Assembly (NCBI RefSeq): GCF_004348515.1
Contig: NZ_SMKH01000039.1
Span: 1 to 38,198 of the forward strand
Source: Actinomadura sp. KC345
GTDB lineage: Bacteria > Actinomycetota > Actinomycetes > Streptosporangiales > Streptosporangiaceae
Direction: 5' to 3'
Length of the DNA: 38,198 nucleotides
Notes under the pieces: model-generated
The model's input: the letters and a program-made list of their open reading frames with translations, nothing else
Told to the model about the DNA's origin: nothing
Database searches by the model: none
Shown: piece by piece, positions 15,766-24,050 of the stretch
Layout: every line of letters begins with the position of its first letter
Position numbering within the stretch: the stretch's first letter is position 1
Position numbers and translations under genes: made by a program

Positions 15766-16692
15766 ATGCACGACGTGATCGTGATCGGCGGCGGTCCCGC
15801 CGGACTCAGCGCCGCCCTCGTGTTCGGACGCCAGCGCCGCAGGGTGCTGGTCGTCGACGGCGGGCGGGTCCGCAACGCGCCCGCTTCGGAGATGCACATG
15901 TACCTGAGCCGGGACGGCTTCCCGCCGTCCCGGCTGCTGGAGATCGGCCGGGAGGAACTGGCCGCCTACCCGTCGGTGGAGGTACGCCCGGGAACCGTCC
16001 TGGCGGCTCGTGGCGCCAAGGGCGACTTCACCGTCGAGCTGGCCGACGGGACGTCCGAGCGGGCCCGGCGGCTGGTGCTGGCCACCGGGCAGGTGGACGA
16101 GCCGTACGACATCCCCGGACTGGAGGAGCGGTTCGGCCGGAGCGTCTTCCACTGCCCGTTCTGCCACGGCTGGGAGACCAGCGGGAAGACGCTGGCCGTC
16201 GTCACCACCGTCCCGCAGGAGGCGATGCTCGCCCTGTACGTCGCCGACCGCTTCAGCGACGACGTCGTCCTGTGCACGCACGGCCCGCTCGACCTCCCCG
16301 AGGAGATCGCCGGGCGCGTCGCCAAGCGCGGCGTCGAGGTGATCTCCGAGCCGATCAGCGAGATCACCGGGGACGAGGACGACCTGCGCCTGCACTTCGC
16401 GGACGGCCGGGTGCTGGAGCGCCAGGCGATCTACCACCGGGCTCCCACCCGGCAGCACTCCGAACTGGCGGCGCGGCTGGGCTGCGAGATCCTCGGCGAC
16501 GGCACCGTGCGCGTCAACGAGCTGCAGGAGACGACCGTGCCGGGCGTCGCCGCGGCCGGGGACAGCGCCAAGCTCCCGGCGGTGCCCGACGCCGCCACGC
16601 TGGTCTCGCTCGGCGCGGCCGACGGCGTGCGCGCCGCGCTGTGGATGGACGGCGACCTCTTCCGCTCCGACCTGGAGGAATCGGGGATCTGA
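15766..16692 (+). CDS. Thioredoxin-reductase-like flavoprotein with CPFC, candidate dithiol/disulfide oxidase
   Basis: The 308-residue protein has an FAD-binding start (DVIVIGGGPAGLSAAL), the redox pair Cys130/Cys133 in FHCPFCHGWE and the C-terminal FAD motif GVAAAGDSAKL. In true thioredoxin reductases the segment after the CxxC holds an NADPH-binding GGGxSA and an Arg-rich site. Here it reads LAVVTTVPQEAMLALYVADRF with neither. That pattern fits the oxygen-using disulfide oxidases of the GliT/HlmI/DepH type, which close dithiols in gliotoxin, holomycin and romidepsin pathways. In this cysteine-based pathway it could oxidise thiols of an intermediate or protect them; the role is inferred. ATG 15766 has GGAGA six bases upstream. 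Confidence 0.83.
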   Translation: MHDVIVIGGGPAGLSAALVFGRQRRRVLVVDGGRVRNAPASEMHMYLSRDGFPPSRLLEIGREELAAYPSVEVRPGTVLAARGAKGDFTVELADGTSERARRLVLATGQVDEPYDIPGLEERFGRSVFHCPFCHGWETSGKTLAVVTTVPQEAMLALYVADRFSDDVVLCTHGPLDLPEEIAGRVAKRGVEVISEPISEITGDEDDLRLHFADGRVLERQAIYHRAPTRQHSELAARLGCEILGDGTVRVNELQETTVPGVAAAGDSAKLPAVPDAATLVSLGAADGVRAALWMDGDLFRSDLEESGI

Positions 16693-16705
16693 CGGCGGCC
16701 CCGCA

Positions 16706-16737
16706 CCGGTGGCCGGGTCCGCGCACCCGGCCACCGG
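16706..16737. terminator. Strong bidirectional terminator hairpin
   Basis: A perfect 13-bp stem, CCGGTGGCCGGGT (16706-16718) with ACCCGGCCACCGG (16725-16737), has a six-base loop. It lies between the convergent stops of the flavoprotein gene (16692) and the double methyltransferase (16766). GC-rich hairpins without a U-tract are typical actinomycete terminators. It probably ends the 18-kb minus-strand transcript as well. Confidence 0.75.
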
Positions 16738-16746
16738 CGTCCCGCG

Positions 16747-16765
16747 CGTCCGGCCGGGCCGGACG
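16747..16765. terminator. Second hairpin abutting the double methyltransferase stop
   Basis: CGTCCGGCC (16747-16755) and GGCCGGACG (16757-16765) are perfectly complementary around a single central base; the real loop would open two or more pairs. It ends at the base before the TGA of the minus-strand methyltransferase gene and may reinforce the larger hairpin next to it. Confidence 0.5.
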
Positions 16766-19303
16766 TCATCGGGGCTCACGGCGGGCCACGAACAGGTGCA
16801 GCCCCGCGGCCGCGAGCGGATGGTCGTCGGCGGGAAGCCGGAACCAGGGCCGCAGCCCGGCCCGGCCCATCAGCTCCTCCCATGCGGCGGCGGGCAGGAA
16901 GACGCGGTCCTCGGCCGCACGCGGATCGTCCGGGTCGAGCCGCTCGGCACCGGGCGCGGCCGACATGAGGAACTGCATCGAGGCCAGGATCGCCGGGAGT
17001 TCGCGCACGGTCTCCACGAACACCAGAAGCCCGCCCGGCGCGAGCAGCCGTCCGAGGCCGGTGAGCATGTCCGGGGCGTGGCGGGCGTTGTGCAGGACGT
17101 TCGCCGCCAGCAGGACGTCGAGCGAACCGGGGTCCACCCCCTGCTCCCCGAGGCGGCCGTTGACGTCGAACGCGGCGAAGCGCACGCCGGGCCGGTCGCC
17201 GAAGCGTTCGCGGCCCAGGCCGAGGAAATAGCGCGAGACATCGGTGAACAGGTAGTCGATCTCCGCACCGGACAGGGCGGCCAGCGCCTCGGTGGTGGTG
17301 CCGCCGACTCCCGCGCCGAGTTCCAGCACCCGCAGCGGGCCGCCGTGCGCCCGTTCGCGGGACGCCCACCGCAGCACCTCGCCGACCCCGGCGTTGAGGT
17401 ACCGGTTCACGCCGTTCTCGCGGTACGCCCCGTCGGCGGCGGTGGCGCCGTCCCCGCCGAACAGCAACTGCTGCACCTGGACCTCGTCGCGGAGCAGCTC
17501 CGGAAGGCGCGCCAGCGCGGACAGGATGAACGCCGTCGTCTCCGCCGGGTATCCGGCCCGCTCGCCCTCCCCGGCCAGGGCACGGCCCGCGGTGGCGACC
17601 TGCCGACGGGTCACGTGCAGCAGCCGCCCGTAGCGTTCCGGGCCGGTCCGCGACAGGTGTCCCGCGCGGACCAGCGCGGCGAGCCAGCGTCGCAGGATCC
17701 AGCGGTGGCGCGCGGCGACGCGGAGGCGGCCGCCGAGGTCCTCCGCCGTGAACCCGTTCCCCTGCGCGGCGGCCGCGGGGCGCAGCGCGGCGCACATCGC
17801 CAGGAGGGCGACCTCGTCGAGCCTCCGCAGGAACGCCGTCAGCGCGGCCGCGTCCGCCCCCGCCGCGTCCGCGGCCCGCGCGGCCCGCTCAGGCAGCCCC
17901 GCTTCCGCGCCGCCGGTCTCCGCGCCGCCGGTCTCCGTGCCGCCGGTCTCCATGCCGTCCGTTCGCTCGACGACGACCGTCGCGTGCACTCCGGCCCTGC
18001 GCAGGACCGTCCCCGCGACCTCGGTGAGGCGGCGGTCGACGAAGGCCGCGAACGGCTCGTGCGCGCGACCCGCCGCCGCATGCGGGGCCGGATCCGGTGC
18101 GATCTCCGCCACGGGAACGGCGGCCGATGCGGCGGGGGACACCACCGCCAGGCTCGCCGGATCGTGCGGGTCGGCGACGACCGCGGCGTTCGCCCCGGCG
18201 ATGTCGCGGAGCCGGGCGGCGGTCACCGCGCCCGGCCGGCCGGACAGCGGCGCGGACGCGATGCCGTGCACCCGTACCGGGCCCCGCCCGAGCAGGGCGG
18301 TCAGCGCGGCCGTGCGGTCGGCGGGAAGATCGTCCCAGTTCACTGGGTGGGGCGGGGGCGGCGCGGGCGCGTCCACGCGCAGGATCGCGTCGAACCGGTA
18401 GCGGGTGAGCTCGGTGTCGGCGCGCATGGTCTTGGGGTGCACGCTCATCCGGATCCGCCGACCCGTCTCCGCGCCGATCCGCGCGGCCAGGCCCGCCAGC
18501 AGCGGTGGATCGAAGAGGAACTCGGCCTCGCGCCGGGCGCGTGCCGCGGCTCGCCGGTCCAGCTCGTCCGGGGGCGTCCCCGGCGCCGAGGTCTCCTCGA
18601 TCCACCGGCAGAACGCGGGCAGCAGCCGGACGTCCCGTACATCGCCGACGAGGATCGTCCCGCCCGGGGCGGCGCGTTCGACGGCGGCGCGCAGGACGGT
18701 CTCCAGATACGCCGCGTTCGGGAAGCACTGGGTCACCGAGTTCAGCACGACGAAGTCGGGCCGGGCCCCGGGGAACCGGAGGCGCTCCAGCGCCGCGCGG
18801 ACCTCCGGGGAGCCCGGCTGGTGCGCGGCGGCCCGGACGAACGCGGTGCGGGGGCTCGCCCCGGCCTCCAGCCGGTCCACCGCCGCCCTGGCCACGTCGG
18901 TGCCCACGTATCCCTCTACGTGGTCGTGGAGCCGGTGCATGAGCAGGCCGGTTCCGCAGCCCAGCTCCAGGACGTGGCGCGGCCGGTGGGCGAGGATCAG
19001 CTCGACCGTGTGCGCGACCCATGCGCGCATGTGGTCCGAGGGGAACGGCTCCGCGGTGTCGGAGGCGCGCCAGCCGGACAGGTCGAGGTCGTCGGCGTGC
19101 CGCCCCTCGGCCTTGCCGTACGTCCAGTCGTAGACCTCGCCCCAGTGGTCGAGGAACTCCTCGACGAGCGCGCCCGGGGCGGGCCGGACGGCGAGGGCGG
19201 ACGGGTCCGGGCGGACGCGCACGGTCCGGCCGGCGGCATCGGGCCGGGCGGTCTCGATCCAGGGATGCGATTCGAGCAGGGCGCGGACATCAGGCGCGGT
19301 CAT
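16766..19303 (-). CDS. Free-standing tandem methyltransferase (MT-MT) for the assembly line
   Basis: The 845-residue protein holds two complete SAM methyltransferase domains. Domain 1 (about 45-340) has WGEVYDWTYGK, the EPFPSDHMRAWVAHTVELIL lead-in and VLELGCGTGLLMHRL. These are hallmarks of methyltransferases normally embedded in NRPS adenylation domains such as those of HMWP2 and PchE. Domain 2 (about 490-845) has a winged-helix lead, YRENGVNRYLN and VLELGAGVGGTTTEAL near residue 660, and is a paralogue of the enzyme at 9927-11054. A threefold ETGGA-like repeat (residues about 451-466) lies in the linker. Neither synthetase here has a methyltransferase in cis, so this protein probably methylates carrier-bound thiazoline or malonyl units in trans. 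ATG 19303, with GGAG before it, overlaps the transporter gene by 14 bp. Confidence 0.88.
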   Translation of the reverse strand: MTAPDVRALLESHPWIETARPDAAGRTVRVRPDPSALAVRPAPGALVEEFLDHWGEVYDWTYGKAEGRHADDLDLSGWRASDTAEPFPSDHMRAWVAHTVELILAHRPRHVLELGCGTGLLMHRLHDHVEGYVGTDVARAAVDRLEAGASPRTAFVRAAAHQPGSPEVRAALERLRFPGARPDFVVLNSVTQCFPNAAYLETVLRAAVERAAPGGTILVGDVRDVRLLPAFCRWIEETSAPGTPPDELDRRAAARARREAEFLFDPPLLAGLAARIGAETGRRIRMSVHPKTMRADTELTRYRFDAILRVDAPAPPPPHPVNWDDLPADRTAALTALLGRGPVRVHGIASAPLSGRPGAVTAARLRDIAGANAAVVADPHDPASLAVVSPAASAAVPVAEIAPDPAPHAAAGRAHEPFAAFVDRRLTEVAGTVLRRAGVHATVVVERTDGMETGGTETGGAETGGAEAGLPERAARAADAAGADAAALTAFLRRLDEVALLAMCAALRPAAAAQGNGFTAEDLGGRLRVAARHRWILRRWLAALVRAGHLSRTGPERYGRLLHVTRRQVATAGRALAGEGERAGYPAETTAFILSALARLPELLRDEVQVQQLLFGGDGATAADGAYRENGVNRYLNAGVGEVLRWASRERAHGGPLRVLELGAGVGGTTTEALAALSGAEIDYLFTDVSRYFLGLGRERFGDRPGVRFAAFDVNGRLGEQGVDPGSLDVLLAANVLHNARHAPDMLTGLGRLLAPGGLLVFVETVRELPAILASMQFLMSAAPGAERLDPDDPRAAEDRVFLPAAAWEELMGRAGLRPWFRLPADDHPLAAAGLHLFVARREPR
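17907..17951. repeat. Three tandem 15-bp units inside the double methyltransferase gene
   Basis: Three copies of a 15-bp unit, GCGCCGCCGGTCTCC (17907-17921, 17922-17936) and GTGCCGCCGGTCTCC (17937-17951), are arranged head to tail. They encode an in-frame E-T-G-G-A/T repeat in the interdomain linker, so copy-number changes would alter only linker length. Confidence 0.9.
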
Positions 19304-21521
19304 CGTGCTCCATTCGGGACGGCGTGCGTGCGTGGGGGGTGCGTGCGTCGAGGGTGCGTTCGTGCAGGCGCAGGACGCGGTCCGCGCCGCGGGCGACGGC
19401 GGCGTCGTGGGTCACCAGCAGCACGGCCAGGCCCCCCGCCCGCAGGTCGGCCAGGAGCCGCAGGACGCCGGAGGCGGACGCCGCGTCCAGCGCGGAGGTG
19501 ATCTCGTCGGCGAGCAGCAGCACCGGACGGGCGGCCAGCGCGCGGGCGATCGCGACGCGCTGGCGCTGTCCGCCCGACAGCTCGCCGGGCCTCCGCCCGG
19601 CCAGCGCCGGATCGAGCCCCACCGTGCGGAGCAGGTCCGGGACCTCGTCGCGGGCGCGGGCGCGAGTGGCTCCGGACGTCCGGGCCAGGGCGCGGGCCAG
19701 GGCGGTTCCCACGCGGTGGGCCGGGTTCAGGGCTCCGGCCGGGTCCTGGGCGACGAACTGCACCGCGCGGAGCGCCTCGCGGTCCCGATCGCCCAGCCGC
19801 CAGGGCAGGGGACGGCCGAGCAGGAGGGCCCGCCCGGCCTCGGGCGGATGCAGGCCCGCCAGCGCGCGCAGCAGCGTGGTCTTGCCGCACCCTGACTGGC
19901 CGGTGACGGCGACCAGCTCTCCCCGCGCTAGGTGCAGCTCTCCGCCGTCCAGGAGGAGGCCGGACTTGCGGCGAAGCACGAGCCCTCCGGCCTCCAGCAC
20001 CGGTTCACCGGTGGGTCCCGCGCCGCCCGCGGCCGGGACGGGCTCGGCGGCCGGGGGACCCAGCTCGTGCACCCGGTCGGCGACACGGGCGGCGAAGGCG
20101 CGGTCGTGGGAGATGACGACGGTGACCGCGCCGCCGCCGCGCCGCCGCGCGAGCGCCCGCTCGACGAGGGCGAGGGCCGCCGCGTCGAGCCCGCTGGTCG
20201 GCTCGTCCAGGACGAGCAGCGCCGGATCGCCGAGGAGCGCGCGGGCGAGGGCGACCCGCTGGGCCTGGCCGCCGGAGAGCCGGTGGGCCCGCCTGGTCCA
20301 CAGGCGCCCGGTGTCCAGGCCGAGCGAGGTCAGCAGGGCCCGCGCGTCCGCCTCCGGGAGCCGGCGTCCGTCGAGGACGGCCCTGCCGACGGTCAGCAGC
20401 GGGTCGAGCGTTCCCGCCGGATCCTGGTCGACGAGCGCGACGTGCGCCCGCCGCCAGCGCCGTGCGGCCCGGCCGCGGGGCACCGGCTCACCGAGCCAGC
20501 GGACGTCGCCGCCGGTCTGCCGGAGCCCCGGCGGCAGCAGGCCGAGGACGGCGCGTATGACGGTCGTCTTGCCGCCGCCGGACGGGCCGGTGAGCGCGAC
20601 CACCTCGCCGGGCCGGACGTGCAGCGACACCGTGCCGATGACGGAGTCGCCACCTGCTGTTTCGACGGCGAGCCCGTCCACCGACAGCCCGCCGGCCGGG
20701 TCCCCGGGACGGGAGTCGCCTGCGCGGTGGCCGGAACGCGCCGGCCGTCCGGCCGCGCGCCGCGGGACGCCCCCGGCCGACAACGCGGCGGTCACCGCCA
20801 GCAGGGCCAGCGCGCCTGCGGGCGCGGCCAGGGCCGCCGGGTTGAGAGGCACGCCGGGGAGGTTCTGCCTGAGCATCACGCCCCAGTCGGGCGACTGCGG
20901 CCCCGGGCCGAAGCCGAGCGCGGCGAACGCGGTGGAGATCTGGAGCGCCATGACGAACCGCATGACCAGGTCGGCCGTCGCCGCGCCCGCGATCGACGGG
21001 AGAACCTCGCGGGCCAGCACGGCGGGCACCCGTTCGCCGCGCCCGAGGGCGGCCTCGACGTAGCCGGAACCGCGCGCGTTCCGGACCAGGTCGCCGGTCA
21101 TCCGCAGGCCGAGCGGCGCGCCGCCGCAGATCGTCGCGGCGGCGACGGCCGCGCCCGGCGGCAGCGCCACCGCCAGCACCAGCGCCAGCAGCAGGAACGG
21201 CACGGCCAGCAGCAGGTCCGCCGCGCCCGTCAGGAGCCGGCCGGGCCGCCCGTCCGACCATCCGGCCGCCAGCCCGCCCGCCGTGCCGATCGCGGCGGCG
21301 GCCAGGGCCGCCACGAGGGCCGCGAGCGTGAGGTCCCGGCCGCCCGCCAGCAGCCGCGACAGGACGTCGCGCCCGGCGTCGTCGGTCCCGAGCGGCGCTC
21401 CGGGGCCGGGCGGCTCCCACGGCGCGCCGATCGAGGCGGACGGGTCGTGCGGCGCGAGCGCCTCCCCGAACAGCACGACGCCCACCAGCGCGGTTGTCCA
21501 GAAGACGAGCACCGCCCTCAT
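19290..21521 (-). CDS. Opp/Nik-type ABC transporter, fused permease-ATPase-ATPase
   Basis: One 743-residue reading frame joins three transporter parts that are usually separate. Residues 1-255 form a DppC/NikC-like permease with a family-typical LGTDDAGRDVLSRLL and a coupling-loop region (EAALGRGERVPAVLAREVLP). Residues 278-490 form ATPase 1: Walker A GPSGGGKTT (312-320), LSGGQ (415-419), Walker B LLVLDEP (435-441). Residues 505-730 form ATPase 2: Walker A GQSGCGKTT (541-549), LSGGQ (648-652) and LLLADE (668-673). No stop interrupts the frame. ATG 21521 overlaps the stop of the upstream permease (ATGA). Together with the permease and lipoprotein upstream it makes a complete importer, most likely for the metal-loaded product. 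Tail repeats R-T-x-x-A-R-T-P are present. Confidence 0.9.
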   Translation of the reverse strand: MRAVLVFWTTALVGVVLFGEALAPHDPSASIGAPWEPPGPGAPLGTDDAGRDVLSRLLAGGRDLTLAALVAALAAAAIGTAGGLAAGWSDGRPGRLLTGAADLLLAVPFLLLALVLAVALPPGAAVAAATICGGAPLGLRMTGDLVRNARGSGYVEAALGRGERVPAVLAREVLPSIAGAATADLVMRFVMALQISTAFAALGFGPGPQSPDWGVMLRQNLPGVPLNPAALAAPAGALALLAVTAALSAGGVPRRAAGRPARSGHRAGDSRPGDPAGGLSVDGLAVETAGGDSVIGTVSLHVRPGEVVALTGPSGGGKTTVIRAVLGLLPPGLRQTGGDVRWLGEPVPRGRAARRWRRAHVALVDQDPAGTLDPLLTVGRAVLDGRRLPEADARALLTSLGLDTGRLWTRRAHRLSGGQAQRVALARALLGDPALLVLDEPTSGLDAAALALVERALARRRGGGAVTVVISHDRAFAARVADRVHELGPPAAEPVPAAGGAGPTGEPVLEAGGLVLRRKSGLLLDGGELHLARGELVAVTGQSGCGKTTLLRALAGLHPPEAGRALLLGRPLPWRLGDRDREALRAVQFVAQDPAGALNPAHRVGTALARALARTSGATRARARDEVPDLLRTVGLDPALAGRRPGELSGGQRQRVAIARALAARPVLLLADEITSALDAASASGVLRLLADLRAGGLAVLLVTHDAAVARGADRVLRLHERTLDARTPHARTPSRMEHDDRA

Positions 21522-22489
21522 CGGGCGTCCCCGGTCCCGGTCACGGCGGCCAGCGCGTCGGCGAGCAGCAGGCCGCCGAGCACGGTCGCCGCCGCCAGCA
21601 TCGCCACCGCCTGCACGACGGGCGTGTCCCGGGTGCCGACCGAGCCGACGAGCAGCTCGCCGAGCCCGGCGTACCCGAAGACCGTCTCGACCACGGCGGT
21701 GGACGCCAGCAGCCCGCCGGCCACCAGCGCCAGGACCCGGGCGGCGGGGGCGGCGAGATGCGGCAGGACGTGCCGGACCGCCACCCGCCCGCGGGGCACC
21801 CCGCGCGCCACGGCGGCGGTCACGTGCGGGCGGTGCAGCGTGTCCGCGACCCCTCCGCCGAGGAGCACCGCGCCGTAGGCCGCGGCCGGGACGGCGAGGG
21901 CCAGCGCGGGCAGCACGAGGATCTCGGGGGCGTCCAGCGGCGAGCCGGCCGCGGGCAGCAGCGACACCGGGGGCAGCAGGCGCAGCAGCCCGGAGAACAC
22001 GACGGCGAGCGCCGCCGCGACCACGATCTGCGGAACCGCCGCGACCCCGGTGATCAGCCCGCCCACCGGCCCGGCGGCCCGGGACCCGTGGTGCGCCGCC
22101 GTCCCGGCGAGCCAGGCGAGCACCAGCAGGAGCGGCACCGCCACGGCCAGCGCGCCTCCCGCCAGCGCCAGCGTGGCGGGCAGGCGCTCGGCCACGATCG
22201 CGCTCACCGGGCGCCCCGTCACCAGCGAGCGCCCGGCGTCGCCGCGCAGCAGCCCGCCGGCCCAGCTCCCGTAGCGCTTCCAGGCGGGCCGGTCCAGGCC
22301 GAGCTCGGCGCGCAGCGCCGCCTCCTGGGCGGCCGAGGCCCGCCCGCCGGAGCGTGCCTGCGCCGCGTCCGACGGAAGGAGTTCGGTGGCCCCGAACACC
22401 GCCACCGACACCAGGAACAGCGCCGCCGCCGGCCGCGCGGCGAACCGCCACACGAACCGCCGCCCCCGCCCGTTCGGTGTTCCGGTCAC
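21518..22489 (-). CDS. Opp/Nik-type ABC transporter permease (DppB/NikB-like)
   Basis: About 323 residues with an N-terminal membrane anchor (AAALFLVSVAVFGATELLP) and then five further hydrophobic segments. LRAELGLDRPAWKRYGSWAGGLLRGDAGRSLVTGRPV is the characteristic extracytoplasmic loop of DppB-type permeases, and TAAVARGVPRGRVAVRHVLPHLAAP is the ATPase-contact loop. It pairs with the permease half of the fusion protein. I place the start at GTG 22489, five bases after the lipoprotein stop; no strong ribosome-binding site is visible, so translational coupling is likely, and a later in-frame GTG is possible. Confidence 0.87.
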   Translation of the reverse strand: MTGTPNGRGRRFVWRFAARPAAALFLVSVAVFGATELLPSDAAQARSGGRASAAQEAALRAELGLDRPAWKRYGSWAGGLLRGDAGRSLVTGRPVSAIVAERLPATLALAGGALAVAVPLLLVLAWLAGTAAHHGSRAAGPVGGLITGVAAVPQIVVAAALAVVFSGLLRLLPPVSLLPAAGSPLDAPEILVLPALALAVPAAAYGAVLLGGGVADTLHRPHVTAAVARGVPRGRVAVRHVLPHLAAPAARVLALVAGGLLASTAVVETVFGYAGLGELLVGSVGTRDTPVVQAVAMLAAATVLGGLLLADALAAVTGTGDAR

Positions 22490-22494
22490 CGCGC

Positions 22495-24006
22495 TCAAGA
22501 GGTGAGCCGGGTCCGCTCGATGAAGCTGCTCTCGAAACCGGGACCGGTCGGCAGGTCCGCGACCCGGGAGGAGGTGAGGTCGAGCCCGTCGCCGGTGGCC
22601 CAGACGACATAGCCGCCCTCGTCCCGGACCTCCCGCTGGAGCTCGCCGAGCGCGGACTTGCGGCGTCCGGCGTCGGCGGTCGCGAGGGCCTCGGTGAACC
22701 CCTCGTCCCATTCGGGGCGCTTCCAGGCGGTCTCGTTGGTGGGCGCGTCACCGAGCAGCGACACCCGGGCCACGTCCAGGAACGGGATACCGCCGAAGTA
22801 GCCGGTGTAGAAGTCGCGCTTGGCGAACACCTCGGTCCAGTAGGTGTCCGGCGGTTCGTTGACGACCTTCACCGTGATGCCTGCGGGCTTGAGCTGCCGG
22901 GCGAACAGGGTGGCGGCGGTGTCCATTCCGGGGTAGGAGGTGGTCGTGGCCAGGGTGAGGTCCAGTCCGTCCCCGTGGCCGGCCTCCCGCAGCAGATCCT
23001 TGGCTTTGGCCACGTCACGGGTGCGCCGCGGTATCCCGGCCGGGCTGGTGGGGTCGGCGGGAGTGAGCAGGTCGTTGCCGACCTTGCCGTAGCCGAGGAA
23101 GACCTTGTCCAGCAGTTCCTTCCGGTCGGCGGCCAGCTTGACCGCCTCGCGCACGCGGGGGTCGTCGAACGGCTCGCGGTCCAGCCGCATCACGAACGGG
23201 TACATGACGACGCCCGGCCGGCGAACGACCTTCGCCGCGCCGCCGTCCTGGGCCCGCCGGGCGGTGGCCGGGCTGACGCTGGAGGCGACGTCGGCCTGGC
23301 CGGACAGGACGGCCTGCGCGCGGGCCTGTGGGTCGATCACGGCGCGGACCTCGATGCGCTCGGTCGGCGGCCGGCCGCCCCACCACCCGTCCTTTCGCTC
23401 CAGCACCGCGTTCTGGAGGCTGCCGCCCGCCATCGTGTACGGCCCGGACCCGGCGGGCGGCTTGTCGAAGTTCGTCGTGCCCTCCGGGACCACGAACGTG
23501 ATCGACTCCAAGGCCCGGGGCACCTCCGCGTACGGCGCGGTGGTCTTCAGTTCCAGCGTGTGGCCGTCGACGACCTTGGACGCGGCGACGTCGAACATCG
23601 TGAAGCGGCCGAAGTTCTCCGCGGACTTGGCGTGGATGCGCCGCAGCGAGAACAGGACGTCGGCGGCGCGCACCGGGCGGCCGTCGCCGAACGCGGCGTC
23701 GGTCCGCAGCTTGACCGTCCAGGTGGTCAGGTCCTCGTCGGGGGTGATCGAGGAGGCCAGCCGCAGTTCGGTGGTGCCGTCCGCGCGGGGCTTGGCCAGC
23801 ACGTCGTACAGCAGCGCGAACCGGACCAGGTCGGACTGGTTCGGGATGCCGCCGTGCGGGTCGTGGGTCGCGGCCGCGGGAGCGCCGACGGTGACGTAGC
23901 GCAGCGTCCCGCCCGAGGCGGAGGCGGAGTCGCCGCCGCACGCGGACAGGGGGGTCATGGCCAGGCCGAGCGCGAGCCCGCCGGCCGTGGCGCGGAAACG
24001 ATTCAT
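22495..24006 (-). CDS. Family 5 extracellular solute-binding lipoprotein (DppA/NikA/CntA class)
   Basis: The 503-residue protein starts with a lipoprotein signal (basic residues, hydrophobic core, lipobox L-S-A-C near residue 23). It continues as an SBP_bac_5 protein: LRYVTVGAPAAATHDPHGG, LRLASSITPDEDLTTWTVKLRTDAAFGDGRPVRAADVLFSLRRI, GSGPYTM, FDDPRVREAVKLAADRKELLDKV and NEPPDTYWTEVFAKRDF. Members bind peptides, nickel chelates and metallophore complexes such as staphylopine-metal (CntA). It is co-transcribed with the synthetases (44 bp after the hybrid PKS gene), so capture of the loaded product is the natural reading. A role in importing a peptide precursor cannot be excluded. Confidence 0.9.
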   Translation of the reverse strand: MNRFRATAGGLALGLAMTPLSACGGDSASASGGTLRYVTVGAPAAATHDPHGGIPNQSDLVRFALLYDVLAKPRADGTTELRLASSITPDEDLTTWTVKLRTDAAFGDGRPVRAADVLFSLRRIHAKSAENFGRFTMFDVAASKVVDGHTLELKTTAPYAEVPRALESITFVVPEGTTNFDKPPAGSGPYTMAGGSLQNAVLERKDGWWGGRPPTERIEVRAVIDPQARAQAVLSGQADVASSVSPATARRAQDGGAAKVVRRPGVVMYPFVMRLDREPFDDPRVREAVKLAADRKELLDKVFLGYGKVGNDLLTPADPTSPAGIPRRTRDVAKAKDLLREAGHGDGLDLTLATTTSYPGMDTAATLFARQLKPAGITVKVVNEPPDTYWTEVFAKRDFYTGYFGGIPFLDVARVSLLGDAPTNETAWKRPEWDEGFTEALATADAGRRKSALGELQREVRDEGGYVVWATGDGLDLTSSRVADLPTGPGFESSFIERTRLTS

Positions 24007-24050
24007 CGGTCGTGGGATCCGTTCTTCTCGAGAGGACCGGGCGGTCGGGC

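Noticed and set aside
14956..16779. Thioesterase frame continuing upstream to a 607-residue protein
   Set aside because: The extra N-terminal part is the antisense of the flavoprotein gene. A GTG with AAGGAA at 15714 gives a normal type II thioesterase length.
19290..20700. Separate ATPase gene(s) starting inside the permease-ATPase-ATPase frame
   Set aside because: The frame is continuous, with no stop and no convincing ribosome-binding site plus start before the first ATPase, so a fusion is simpler.
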